Shown here in pieces: positions 15,891 to 27,837 of a DNA stretch of 64,000 nucleotides. Source of the DNA: Glutinoglossum americanum (taxonomy: Eukaryota > Ascomycota > Geoglossomycetes > Geoglossales > Geoglossaceae); NCBI GenBank assembly GCA_020080175.1, contig JAGHQL010000102.1, forward strand, positions 29,350 through 93,349. The letters run 5' to 3'. The notes under the pieces were generated by a model, which was given only the letters and a program-made list of their open reading frames with translations, was not told where the DNA came from and searched no databases. Position numbers and translations under genes: made by a program. Position 1 is the stretch's first letter, and every line of letters starts with the position of its first letter.

Positions 15891-17150
15891 TTAATCACTA
15901 TCATCACTCCCGTACGCTACTAGTGGTCCAGATGAAACAGCAGCCCTTGGCGCCTGAGAGGTGACTATCCCGCTTTTGTTCTGCATAGAGTAATTTTTGA
16001 GAGCCGCGAGTGTAGAGTCAGAAATGATCCCTCCGTTTTCTCTCTCCTCTTCCTCGCCTGTAATCGTTAGTGGTTGCTGTTCGCTACTCTCGATCATGGC
16101 AGTCTGTCGTCCAGACGGATTTATAGCCGCCGAACCTCTCGCATACCAAACCTCGTCAGGGGCATCATACCCCACCAACCCAAACCCGCCCTCAATCCTC
16201 TTTCTCTTCCTAGCCTCTGGATCCTTCCCCTCGATCTCAGCCACGAAATCTGCGGGCAATGCTCTTCTCACTGCTTCAGCGGCTTGCTCTTCGATCTTAC
16301 GCTTCTCGCGAGCCTGGGCCATGGGGTTGGGGTCTACGGTTGCCCAGCGGACGTTCAGGATCTCGTTGTGATCAAGGGATTGGTGGGCCATAGCTTCTTT
16401 AGCAAATTGGGAGGAGGCTTCGTTGGTGTATGTTATGAATGCTACGCCCCGGGAGTTGAGGACGCGGACTAGGGTCACAATATATTAGCGGACTCGTCTC
16501 GTCTTGGTGGTGCAGGTGTATGTCAACGTACTTCGTTCTATCTGGCCCCATTCTGTGAAGTGTCTAGCGACTATTTCCTCGATATCATCGCTGACGTGTA
16601 TCCTCCCCACGTACAATGTCCTATTCTGCCGCATAAAGCTTCCCACGCCCCCCATATCATCTCGGTAATCCGAGTGCTTGTCTCGCCCAAAGCAGTCGAT
16701 GTTTGGGTTGAACAAGTCGTGTATCGTTGGCAGTCGATGGAGGTACTCGCACTCGTGCCCTTTAGGACATAACCCCCGCGCGAAGAAGAGACAGAAATAG
16801 CTCCCAGGCACTTTGTCCGCGCGTGTGTAGCCAGAGTCCCTTGCGATGTTGCATCGCGATTCAGCGTGTACTTTGCTGGCGTACTTGTCTTCTCGGTCGC
16901 CGCCAGACCATTTGTTGTACCAGATGTTAAAGACAGTACCTGTTTGCGGAGGGAGCTCGCCGGATTTGAGCGTATCTAGGTCGACTTGGGGACGCGCTGG
17001 ACGGCGCTTCTTCTTAATCACTTTTTTAACAACCTTCTTCTCGCCATCCTGGGTTGATTCTGATAGGGCTAGCTCCTGATTGTTGGTAGCTCCATCAACA
17101 CCAGGCTGCGAATCTAATGGTATTGGCGTCGCAGTCTCAATCTCAGCCAT
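15891..17150 (-). CDS. CWC2: Pre-mRNA-splicing factor Cwc2 (RBM22-like)
   Basis: The coding sequence is complement(15891-16468, 16532-17150), about 398 residues. The single 63-bp intron restores WGQIERIRVLNSRGVAFITY across the junction. A Lys/Arg-rich N-terminus leads to a Torus region (GTVFNIWYNKWSGG) and a CCCH zinc finger (residues around CLFFARGLCPKGHECEYLH). Next is an RRM with RNP motifs TLYVGRI and GVAFITY. The tail is acidic and ends SDDSD. Cwc2 contacts U6 snRNA and links the Prp19 complex to the spliceosome core. The gene is divergent from DRG1, with 226 bp between the start codons. Confidence 0.93.
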
Positions 17151-17376
17151 TATCGTAGGAGCGATAGTTGTAGACGCTGCTACTATTACTGATACCCAAC
17201 TCGGAATATCGGAGTTGAAGTTCTCGGGAGTTCGCCGCAGCTATGAGCACGTGATCAGCTTGCTTATTTTCAGGGCCAAAGCCCATTCACAAAATTCCCC
17301 AGAATTCCCGATATCCCTCCTTCCTTCTGTAGACAGCTAGCATTTGCCGCATTAGGGGTAATAGAAACTCATCAAG

Positions 17377-19057
17377 ATGGTCAATATAACGGACAAGATT
17401 AAAGAGCAAGTTTCCCTCCCGGATATTATCCAGAATCTAATATAAACAGCAATTGCTGACACGGGACTAATTCCAGGATTGAGGAGGAGATGAGGAGAAC
17501 ACAGAGTATATGCTTCGTTCCACCTCTAGAATTTCAGTGAGGCTAATTGAATTACAGAGAACAAGGCCACCGGTGGGTTTGCAAAAACCCGCTCCAGATA
17601 TGGTAAATTAATATAAAGTCCTATTTAGAATATCACTTGGGTCTTCTTAAAGGGTTAGTTGATTATATGGGTCTCTAGCAATTAGTACACCTATAATTTT
17701 AACTTATTTTTTACAGGAAACTTGCCCGGCTTCGAGCCCAGCTACTTGAACCGGCTCCTGGGGCAGGATCAAGCGGTGGCTCTGGTTTCGATGTTAGCAA
17801 GAGCGGTGATGCACGGATTGCATTAGTTGGCTTTCCCTCAGTCGTATGTTAAGGCCAAATTTCCAAGATTTGTTATAGCCTTGTTAAGGAGTACGAAAGG
17901 GGAAATCTACGTTCCTATCCAAGATCACCAAAACCAAGAGCGAAGTAGCAGCGTACTCGTTCACCACGCTCACGGCTATCCCTGGCGTATTAGAGTATGA
18001 AGGCGCAGAGATTCAGATCCTCGATCTCCCTGGGATTATTGAAGGGGCTGCAGAGGGCAAGGGGAGAGGAAGACAGGTCATTTCTGCGGCAAAGGTTTGT
18101 TATTGATTACATATACCATTCACAAGGGAGAGCTTGTGACAGTTTACAGACCAGCGATCTCATTCTAATGATTCTTGATGCAACAAAAAGAGCAGAGCAA
18201 CGAGCACTATTAGAAGCTGAACTGGAGGCCGTGGGAATCCGCCTAAATAGAGACCCTCCGTACGTCTCGGGTCCTTAATTGCGTCCTACAGGCTCTGACA
18301 TCACTCTAGTAATATCTACCTAAAAGCTAAAAAGGCTGGCGGAATGAAAATCACCTTCCAATCAACGCCAAAATACCTGGACGAAAAAATGCTCTACAAC
18401 ATCCTCCGGGACTATAAGATGCTCAACTGTGAAGTCCTTGTCCGAGACGAGAATGGTACCCCTCAGCTTTATGAGAGACCGGGAGCCACCTACTAACACT
18501 CATACGCAGCCACCGTCGACGACTTTATCGATGTGATTATGAAAGACCATCGCAAATACATCAAATGGTAGCCAATCCGCCCCCCCACGACCACCAATAA
18601 AAATAAAAATTAACAGCAACAACAGCCTCTACGTTTATAATAAAATCGACAGCATCAGCATTGACTTCCTCGACAAACTAGCCCGCGAACCAAATACCGT
18701 AGTCATGAGTTGCGAACTCGACCTCGGTATCCAGGACGTCGTCGAGCGGTGCTGGCAGGAGCTCAGACTTATAAGAATATACACCAAACGGTACCCCTTC
18801 CCCCCGTCCCATATCGAGCCCCTCTAAGCTCTTCCGTGCGAATATATAGAAAGGGCGTTGAGCCCGACTTCTCCGAAGCCCTGATAGTTCGTAGTAACTC
18901 CACTATCGAGGATGTCTGCAACCAGATTCACAGGACGCTCAAGGACACATTTAAATACGCGCTTGTTTGGGGGGCTAGCGCGAGACATGTCCCACAACGG
19001 GTGGGGTTGGGGCATTGCGTGGCAGATGGGGATGTGGTTTCTATTGTTGCAAAGTAA
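17377..19057 (+). CDS. RBG1: Developmentally regulated GTP-binding protein (DRG1/Rbg1)
   Basis: Eleven exons: 17377-17405, 17477-17505, 17558-17572, 17629-17653, 17717-17843, 17900-18094, 18150-18259, 18310-18455, 18510-18567, 18626-18790 and 18850-19057. They give 368 residues, matching the family (367-369). All joins keep phase. The start reads [18 protein letters not shown] as in DRG1. G motifs are [27 protein letters not shown] and NKID, and the C-terminus is a TGS domain. DRG1 is an Obg-family GTPase that binds translating ribosomes with a Dfrp/Tma46 partner. The first intron begins with GC (GCAAGT), and the third exon is only 15 nt. Confidence 0.93.
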
Positions 19058-20161
19058 GGTATGCGGGGATAGTTTTTATATATTCATAGGAAGGAATGCA
19101 AGCGCTGTTCCAGCAAGTTTGCCTCTTGTCTATCTCACGAAGTAACGAAGTGACCAACTAGCCTCAGTTCCCCGCCCCCAGCTCGACATCAGCATCTATT
19201 CCCCTATCCGCCAACTTGAACCATAACCGCCCAACCCCCCTAAAAACATAACATACACACACAAAAGAGTGAAGCGAGCCGGTTGCTTAGTCGTCTCGGT
19301 CCCCTTTTAAGCTCCCGCCCCTTTTTCCAACGGGCAGCTAGTACATGAACCTCTTCTTTAAAAACATTCCCTTAATCGCTTTATCACTCGCTCACTTGAG
19401 GGCTCATGCGGTACATACATATATTATCAGGGGTAGTAGCTAGTTACTAGCGGTGTTCAGCAAGCAGACACCCGTAGTCAGCAGTTTATCCCCGAGCACT
19501 TTTCAATGCCTTGTGACCGAGTCGTTGAGCCTGCGAGGCAGGGTAAATGAAAGAACGACTAAAACCATAACCAATTGTGAAGTGGATAAGGAAGTAGGTG
19601 GACAAATTGGCCTGCCGAACCCCTTATAGTTCGAGTCGCAATATCGTTCTTCTTTTTCCACTTCCAACTTCCAAACCCCTCCTTTTGTTAGAAATTACCT
19701 CTGCGTGTCAGTACGGATCCTCTATCTTTTCTCTCGTTGCAATCGTCACGGGAGTTGCCAATACCCCCGGTTCATGTATACTGAGGATTTGGGAAGGATG
19801 CTCACCCAGACTTGGTCAGAACTGTGTGGAAATCACCGGGGCGGAGGACATACCCTCCAACAGGCTGTCTTTATCGTAATTTGTCGTTAACTGTCCTGTA
19901 AAATACGAGCGGATGCCCCTTGTCATTTCGTTGCTCTGCCCTGCGTAGAGCTTGGGGAAAGGCGTCGCGGTGGGAATTGGAAATTGTGGGTTGTGTTGAG
20001 AATTATGTAAATTCGTACTTGTAGGGCATCTGTAAAGTGACGTCACGCAGTATCGGGGGCTCGGAAAAGCAAAATAAAACTCTGGGGCGAGATCAAATTG
20101 CTCGATTGAAGGCTCTGCTATGATAATATGTACGAAGTAGAGATTGTGTTGCGTTCCATAG
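19058..20161. other. Convergent intergenic region
   Basis: This is 1.1 kb between the 3' ends of DRG1 and the P5B ATPase. Small open frames near 19598-19890 lack any domain. Presumably both 3' untranslated regions lie here. Confidence 0.4.
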
Positions 20162-23100
20162 CTATGTCCGCATCTCCTCTTCCAGAATCTTATAGAGCTT
20201 CCTTTTCTTGTGATGTTTTGGGCGTAACCTCTCGCTGGCCTTGCCAATCATCCGCGCCAGTCGCGGAAGCACATATTTCTCCGCCGTCCATGACAAGCCG
20301 AAACCAATCAGCGCCAAGATGAATAGGAACACCTTGAAGTCCATCGGCATGGCTGTTAGCTGCATGGATTTTCGGAGGAGTGTTGTGGGGTCGAAGAGCA
20401 TATATGTCGAAAAGAGAAGTGTGACTATGATCGTCACGACGAAAGGGACTGTGAAAAGTTATCAGCTTTCAGCTTCTGTACTCGATGCTTCCTGCGCTGC
20501 TTACAGTTATGCAGCATAGATTGCCGGAAGGGGGGCCCAACGCTGAGGACTATTCCTGAGAGAATGTATTGGTAACAAGAGATGAGGAACAGTGTAGTGT
20601 TCTCGGAATTCTTAATATTAGTTTTGTTTAAATTCAGCTTTGGCGGGATAAACCTGCCGTAAACGTCAGCCTCGGAACACTTTTCACTCTCTCCGCTTAC
20701 ATAGGTGGCATACCAAGGCTGTTCTTGTACCACTATGAACCCAATAAGCTGTATGGCAATTGCAAGAGCAATTTGGCCCAACAACGGAGCTAGTACTTTG
20801 CGTGATACAAGGCTCGCAGTTGGGCGCTTCCGACACATGACGGGGTATGGCCCAGTCCAACCCACTAGATTCGGGATTAGAGATAAGTGTAAAAAGGGCG
20901 GGAGGTTTGTCGACCACTTACTAAATATAGCGATAGGCAGGATGAGAATGAGGTCAATGAACAAGAACTGTGAAAAGTGAGCTTTAACGCCTATAGAAGT
21001 GGTAGGTCGTTTCGACTGCACACCTGGAAGTCGCCTAAGTTCGACCCCGAACCATACAAGAACGCTACAGAGGTGAACTGGATCGCAGAGTACAGGCTCA
21101 TGTATTTGAAGCAGCTAAAGCTCGTTACTAACGCTGCTCGACCCTCGCTGTTCCGTTGTTAGCACATCACTGGATAGAGCTCCTTTGAGTCGGGAGGATG
21201 ACTCACCGAATAATTTGCGGCACACACGATATATCAAACACTCGGCTTGTAAATGGTGCTGCCACGGAGGCCTCGGCTTCTGACAGCGATATACCGACAT
21301 CTGCCGCTTTCAGAGCACCGCAGTCATTGGCACCGTCACCGCAAAAGCCACAGCAGTAATCTATGCTCTGCAGTTTCTCTACGAGCTCATGTTTTTCGTC
21401 AGGGGACATCCTGGCGAACACCTGACCGCAAACAAGCATCTAGTATCGGTTGGTGAGTCTATAGTCATTTTAACCCATCATGCAGGGGGCTTACTCGACG
21501 GAGAATTTCCTCCGAGGCGTAATCTATGACCCATCGGAATACGTCGCCGCTGACAGCAACAGAATAATTTCTTAGGTTGGAGATGTCATATGGCAAAGAT
21601 GCATCGCCTTCAGCGGGAGGTGGCATTGGCTAGAAACCGTCAGAAGCAACCCTTGAGCACAATAGATACAATTACCAGGAGCGTATCTTCATCTAGTTGG
21701 TAGATGGGGTTATCTACGCTCTCCCAGATCAGACGAGCTTTGGGTGTTTGGGAATCACCTGCGAAGATGGTGTCAGCTTTTGGGAAGTTCACCAAGCGCA
21801 ATTTGGTCGGAACGTGCCTTCTTGGAAGTGTGGAACGAAACAGTGGGCTGTCGGATCAATGAGATTGCATTCTCTTGCTACGCTGATGGCGGTCAAAATG
21901 TTATCCCCTGTACACATCACCTTTCGAATTCCTGCAAACGAGAGCTCGTCGATGATGCCTGCAGTAGTTGACTTGAGCTTGTTCTCAAAGACAATAAACC
22001 CAACGAAATCTAGGTTGCTCTCTGCTTCGTTCCGTTTCATTCTCTGGACTTTCACCCAATTTAGCTTAGGGATATGCTTGGTCGCACAAGCGATCACCCG
22101 GTATCCCCTATGCGTATAATAGGCAAGCAAGTTATCAAAGTCAGTCGGAACTAATCCGCATTCTTAGCATTACATCAATAAACAGTGTAGAGGGGCGCTC
22201 ACGGCTATCAGTACGACAGATGTCTTTCATGCACTCCGGGGCTCCTTTAACAAACACATCTCCTCCGGGAGCTCCGAACTGACGGACGACGACGCTAGCC
22301 CTGCGTAACTGAGACACAAATTCAAACGACTTGAGCACGCCGAGTTCTATTGGCGGTCTCTGGTATGAACACTTAGCATCTAGTTCTTGACCTCGTATAT
22401 CTAGGGGCTTACCTCGCCAGTGCGATTCTCTTCACCCATGTCGTAATCTAGTCCAGCCGGTGGTCGAGCAACAGACGGCGAGAGCTTATTCTGGTCATCA
22501 TCTTCAGCACTGCCCGACTTTTGCTCTCCTTCCTCGAATAACCACCCAGTGAATTCAAACATCTTGAGATCCAAAGGATCTCCGACGAGTTCACCATCCA
22601 CCACACGCAGCGAATGACAAGTGGCCATGATATGCAGGACAGTTTTGTGGGGCTTGTAGCTAATCGTAGGGTCGCGTTCGTAGGATGCTCCTGGTAAAAT
22701 CGACCGGGCATCTTCAAGAAGCTGGCTGAACCTGCACCGGATCTTGATTAGATAAAGCCACGAGAACTGCAGAAGATCGCGGGCACCTCTTCATTGGTTG
22801 TTCAACCACCCTAACGCCAAGCACATCTAGTCCATCCTCGGTCAGAGTTCCGGTTTTGTCAAAGCATACGATATCAAGTTTTCCACCAACATTCACCCTG
22901 ACAACATTAGCTGGGTGGGAGCGACCACATATTACCAAAGATATACCTTTGAGGACTGATGCAGAAAATCTTTTTTTTTCTTAATCGGGATAGCGCGAAA
23001 TTTGTGCCGATTGAGAGCGTTGCAGGCAATGCTGGAGGTACGATGATTGTGATCAGGTCCAAAGCACGGACAATGATAAGATGCCATGCGAGCTGGAAAA

Positions 23101-25222
23101 TTATGGTTTCTAAGCGGGAATAGATGCAAAAGGGGCTAGAGTCACCTACTTTGAGCCGAATGAAATTGATGAACGAGGCTATGAAACCGCACAACGCGAT
23201 CCCTGCCATGACGGAAATATAGCGGAAAGAATCTCTATAGAATTTGAAACCAGATGGCTTAGGAAAAAGCATCGAGCGAACCAAAGCGCCTTTTGTAGTG
23301 TTGAAACCAGTTCGTACTACAATAGCCAAAGCAACAGCTTCGTCATCGCTATCGTCCTGAGGTCGCCGAGCTCTGACGATCTTTGTTCCACAGAACAGAA
23401 AATGCTTTGCAAGACTGGGGTGTATAGACGAAGCGGCAAGATTCAATAGCTTTAGGGACTCATCTGTGACAGGTATCTTCGAGACCGGAACAGACTCGCC
23501 TGCGTAATCATTTAGATGCGGGCCTTAGGTTCATCTGGACGATGCTCCCACTCACCTGTCAACATGCTTTCATTGACTATGCAGTCCCCAGACAGCAGAA
23601 GGCTGTCACAAGGAAATTGGGTTAGGGAATGATCTGAGACCTCATAGACGTCGCCAGGGAAAAGGTCACTTGAGCTGACATGTCGCCCTATATACTTGTT
23701 AATAGCCCCCTAAGGGACATTCCGGATGGTTCACATACAAAAACCATTCCGCAAAACCCTGACGTCGCACTCGAATCTAGAGATCTCTCGAAGACGCCGC
23801 ATAGTCTAAGAATTAGTGACTATCCAACGACTCAAAATTGCATCAACTCACCGCTCTCGTCTCTATGAGCGTAGTTGTAATACTAATAACTGATATGAGG
23901 AAAATGCATGCTGCGTAATAGTAATACTCGTCTATTGACCAGAGAATCAGACTGGCGATTTGAAACACGTAGAAGGGATGGAAAGCCTATTCATGGTAAG
24001 CCTCGTGTCCCGCATTCTGCAGAAAATGGGTACGCACTTCATCGAATAGTAGCTGTACCACAGATTTCTCTTGGATATCGATTAGGTTTTTTCCAAACAC
24101 AAGTTCTCGGTTTTCTTTCTCATCTCCATCTATGCCAACACGCATGGCTCTAACATCCGTCCATGCCGGGTCCTTCCAGTTGCTATTCAACACGAACTTA
24201 TCCTTAAGTGGGTGGTAGCAGAATTTGATGTATCGGTAATCCAGAGAACGCAAATGCGTAATTATTGGGTCTTCATCTTCATCGTAATCTCGGACTAGGG
24301 GCTTCTCCCGGCTCCCGAATACAGTGGAAAGCGATTGACCATAGCGTTGTTTTTTAACATCATGAATGGTCATTTCACCCCATTGATTCTGGCCAGCTTT
24401 AGCGGAAGTTTTCGACCGGTTGCGCCCAAACAACAAGCTCACCTCTATTGCAACCCAGGTGCAGTCTCGTAGAGGTACCGGAGATCCAACTAATCGAATA
24501 CGCCAACGAGGGAGCCAACGGAAGAGGAGATAGCCAAAACCCAAAGTGAGAAAACAAATGACCAGGTAAACTGTGTAACCTATCGTACTAGTCGCAAACC
24601 CAGTGGCGACAATAGTAAGGTCTTCCGTTAAAATATAGATTTTTTGGCTAACTCTGCCAGCATGCCCATAGCCGCTCGCATCTGTTCTCGCAGAATCCTG
24701 TCTGGCCAGCAAAGGATCATCAACTGACGATCTTGAGTAAGCAGAAGACTTTCTCCGTGCTTGAGACCGCACTCCAGATTCTAAATCAATATCTGGCTCT
24801 GGAGATTCTACCTCCTCCTCACTATCATCTACTACTACTTCATCGTCCGGCCACTCAGTTGGTTCTTCCCCCTGGAAATAAGTAAAACTCGTAACGGAAT
24901 CTGCTCTGGACCGTCGGTGAGCGAAGGATGAAACGCTGGTCGGTACACTCTCGGACATAGGGCCCGCAAAAACCTATCACCTAATTACACTTCCGTGTAT
25001 ATCAAGTAGTATTTTAGGTAGAACTTACTTCGTCGTGGGCCATCTCAACATCCGTTATAAAACTCGCGCTAGGGTTGTTCAATTCCTATTAGAATTCTAA
25101 AACCCAACCAGGACATCCTCTGGAACTACCTAGGGTGGCCTAGAGAACTCACTTGCTAATGTTTGAGTCCCGCCGGTACATGACCCCTTGAGACCTGGGT
25201 TGATATCCACTGTGCGAGCCAT
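20162..25222 (-). CDS. YPK9: P5B-type P-type ATPase (Ypk9/ATP13A2-like)
   Basis: About 19 exons encode about 1360 residues. The first exons are 25157-25222, 25029-25085 and 24038-24973, then 23852-23986, 23739-23805, 23556-23687, 23499-23150, 23092-22947 and on to the stop at 20162. The acidic N-terminus contains [17 protein letters not shown], then paired membrane segments. Catalytic motifs are LTGES (actuator), PPALP in the fourth membrane helix (diagnostic for P5B; P5A has PPELP), DKTGTLT (phosphorylated Asp), KGAPE and [10 protein letters not shown]. Six further helices end the protein. P5B pumps act in vacuole/lysosome membranes and export polyamines or affect metal tolerance. Two introns appear to use GC donors (25156 and the one preceding GDSQTP). 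If the first is wrong, the start may be the ATG in VEMAHDE instead. Confidence 0.9.
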
Positions 25223-25739
25223 TACGTTGTGGACGATTAACTGGAGTCGGCTCTGGTCCATCCATCATGCACTTGGCAGCACTCCTCAGCTACAGGCCTA
25301 CTATTGTAACATTTCACACCTTTCGTCACAGTGAGAGCCAGAGACCTTGAGGATGAGGCTTGTACTGTAGCAATCTGTCGATGATCACGTGAACGATTGG
25401 TTCCGTGGTTCCATGGAGACTGTAATATCACTGTGTCCACAGGACTAGAAGGATTGGGGGCGAGTAGAACGACCAGGATATTCTCGTTCTTGTCCCGGTC
25501 TCATGTTCTGATACCTTTCAAAGATGCTGTTCGCCGCCTTGGCCCATTCGGGAATTCAGAGCCGCGCTAGCGGGACCAGTCGAAATCAAAACTTAACCAA
25601 GGAACTTTCAACCTCAACGCCTTAGTCTTTCTCAACCTTCAATCCTCTCCCACCTCACACTTGTGAGCTACATTTAAACACCCTTTACACATCAACATTC
25701 TATCTACTCCATAGCACCATAGCTAAGCTAGAGTTCACG
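25223..25739. promoter_or_regulatory. Divergent upstream region of P5B ATPase and NAP1
   Basis: 517 bp between two start codons. Pyrimidine-rich tracts precede the NAP1 ATG. I see no strong known motif. Confidence 0.35.
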
Positions 25740-27204
25740 ATGTCTGAACCGATCCGCAACAAGAATTTGGTTCTTCCAACTGCACCGTGAGTTCCTCTAT
25801 TTGCTGAATTCAGCACTTTGTGAGAATGTGACTTAAGCATTCCTACTCTTAGAACTCCTCAAAATACACCGTCAAACAACGCTCCGATCTCCTCCCATGC
25901 AAAGGAACCAGGTATCACAACCATCAGCGAAGGTGTGTTGTGAAGTCTCGTTTTGTTTTTTGGATGGTGCGGTGGGGTTGTGGCTGACCGACGATTTCAG
26001 AGGATTTGGATCGTGCTGCCGCTGTTTCCATGTTCGCCCAGAACCCGAGATTAGTCTCAATGATTGAAGGAAAACTTGGCTCGCTTGTCGGTCGCTCGTC
26101 TGGATACATTGAATCTCTTCCCGCACCAGTTCGTCGCCGTGTTGCTGGCCTCAAGGGCGTCCAAAGGGAACACGCCAAGCTTGAGGCAGAATTTCAAGAG
26201 GAGGTTTTGCAGCTAGAGAAAAAGTACTTCGCAAAATTCACACCTCTGTATGAGAAGCGTGCCAAGATCGTTAACGGCGATGCTGAGCCAACGGAGGAGG
26301 AGGTAAAGGCCGGAGAAACAGAGGGGGAGGAAAAGGAGGCTGCGGAAAAAGCTGCGTCTTTTGAGGGTAAGAAGGATGAAAATACAGAAAATATGGTTGG
26401 CATCCCAGAATTCTGGTTGTCCGCCATGAAGAACCAGGGTTCAATTGCCGAGATGATCACGGATAGAGATGAGGCTGCTCTCAAGAATCTCACAGATGTT
26501 CGTATGGAGTATCTTGATCGTCCTGGCTTCCGCCTTATCTTCGAGTTTGCCGAAAATGGATTCTTCAACAACAAGACTATTAGCAAGACATACTTCTATC
26601 AGGAAGAGAGTGGTTATGGTGGCGATTTTATCTATGACCACGCTGAAGGAGATAAGATCGATTGGAAGGCTGGAAAGGACCTCACCGTGAGAATTGAAAG
26701 CAAGAAGCAACGGAACAAAAGTAGGCATATTTCCTAATGATATTCCTGAACTATCGCTGACTCTAGGTATTGCGCAGACACCAAACAGACCCGTGTTGTC
26801 AAGAAGACTGTTCCGACTGAATCGTTTTTCAATTTCTTCTCTCCACCAAAGGCTCCTAGTGATGATAACGACGTAGAAGCTACCTCGGATATTGAGGAGC
26901 GCCTTGAGCTTGACTATCAACTTGGAGAGGATATCAAAGAAAAGCTCATCCCCCGTGCGATCGATTGGTTCACTGGTGAAGCACTGCAATATGAAGAACT
27001 TGATGAGGATTTGAATGAAGATGATTTTGAAGACGAGGACGATGAAGAAGAAGATGATATGAGCGAGGATAGGGACGATGAGGAAGATTCTGAAGATGAG
27101 GTATATAGAGCTATGTTCCTCCAATAGTTGTGTGTTACTGACCCTTCCGCCAGGATGATAATTCGAAGCCAAAGCAAGAGACCGCAGAATGCAAGCAGAG
27201 TTAG
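25740..27204 (+). CDS. NAP1: Nucleosome assembly protein 1 (histone chaperone)
   Basis: Exons 25740-25786, 25853-25932, 26001-26720, 26778-27100 and 27154-27204 give about 406 residues. The body matches the NAP domain: a long dimerisation helix (about 70-110), then GIPEFWLSAMKNQ, the beta-rich earmuff with GFRLIFEFAENGFF, and NTKQTRVVKKTVPTESFFNF. The C-terminus is a strongly acidic Asp/Glu tail. NAP1 binds H2A-H2B and shuttles between cytoplasm and nucleus. The last residues, CKQS, resemble the CKQQ prenylation box of animal NAP1-like proteins. The 3' splice site before NTKQTR was chosen at 26777 because the nearer AG breaks the frame. Confidence 0.93.
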
Positions 27205-27837
27205 ATGGCTAATATTTCATCCTTTGGTTTATGGGTGTCTATTGCTGGGGTTCGTTGAGGGACATAGCACTTATAACTTACACATCTCGTTCACTACAGA
27301 TGGATCGGGTTGGGATGGATGGGCTCTATAATTCATATCTCAAGTTTCCTTTGAACCCCTGTGGTTTTGAAGAGAATTCTGATGGTGTTCCTTCACCGCA
27401 CGTATGATGGTCTGCTACTTTTCATCGATTAGACTTCACTAATTCCCACACTTTGTATCGATGCACGCTTCAAAGAGCCACTGATCATGGTGTCCTCTAC
27501 TTTTATAGGTGTCTTTCATTTGTCTAGCAAGTCTGGGATTTCTCCAAGGCTGTTGGCGCGGGTGAGATTCGATTCTTTTGCACACGACGAAGTGGTTGGC
27601 GGGTAGAAGCGATAGCGGAAAAAAGTTTGCTCAACTGAAAATGACGTCAATAGCACGAAATTAACCCGAACAAAAATGCTCAACGTTACCCTGCATAGTT
27701 AGCAATAAAAGTTGAGCTGAGTCACTCCGCACTTGCGCCATCGAGTCAAGGAGGAATCTTCAGTGCCTGCCAAGTCAAAGTCATTGGCCTCATACCTGAC
27801 ACCAATTGAACCTCTACAAAGCCGAGCGACTAACACC
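27205..27837. promoter_or_regulatory. PHGDH upstream region with CRE and Gcn4-type sites
   Basis: A perfect TGACGTCA (CRE/ATF type) lies at 27642-27649 and a perfect TGAGTCA (Gcn4/CPC1 type) at 27718-27724, 114 bp before the predicted ATG. Both are expected for an amino-acid biosynthesis gene under cross-pathway control. This is inferred from motifs only. Confidence 0.55.
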
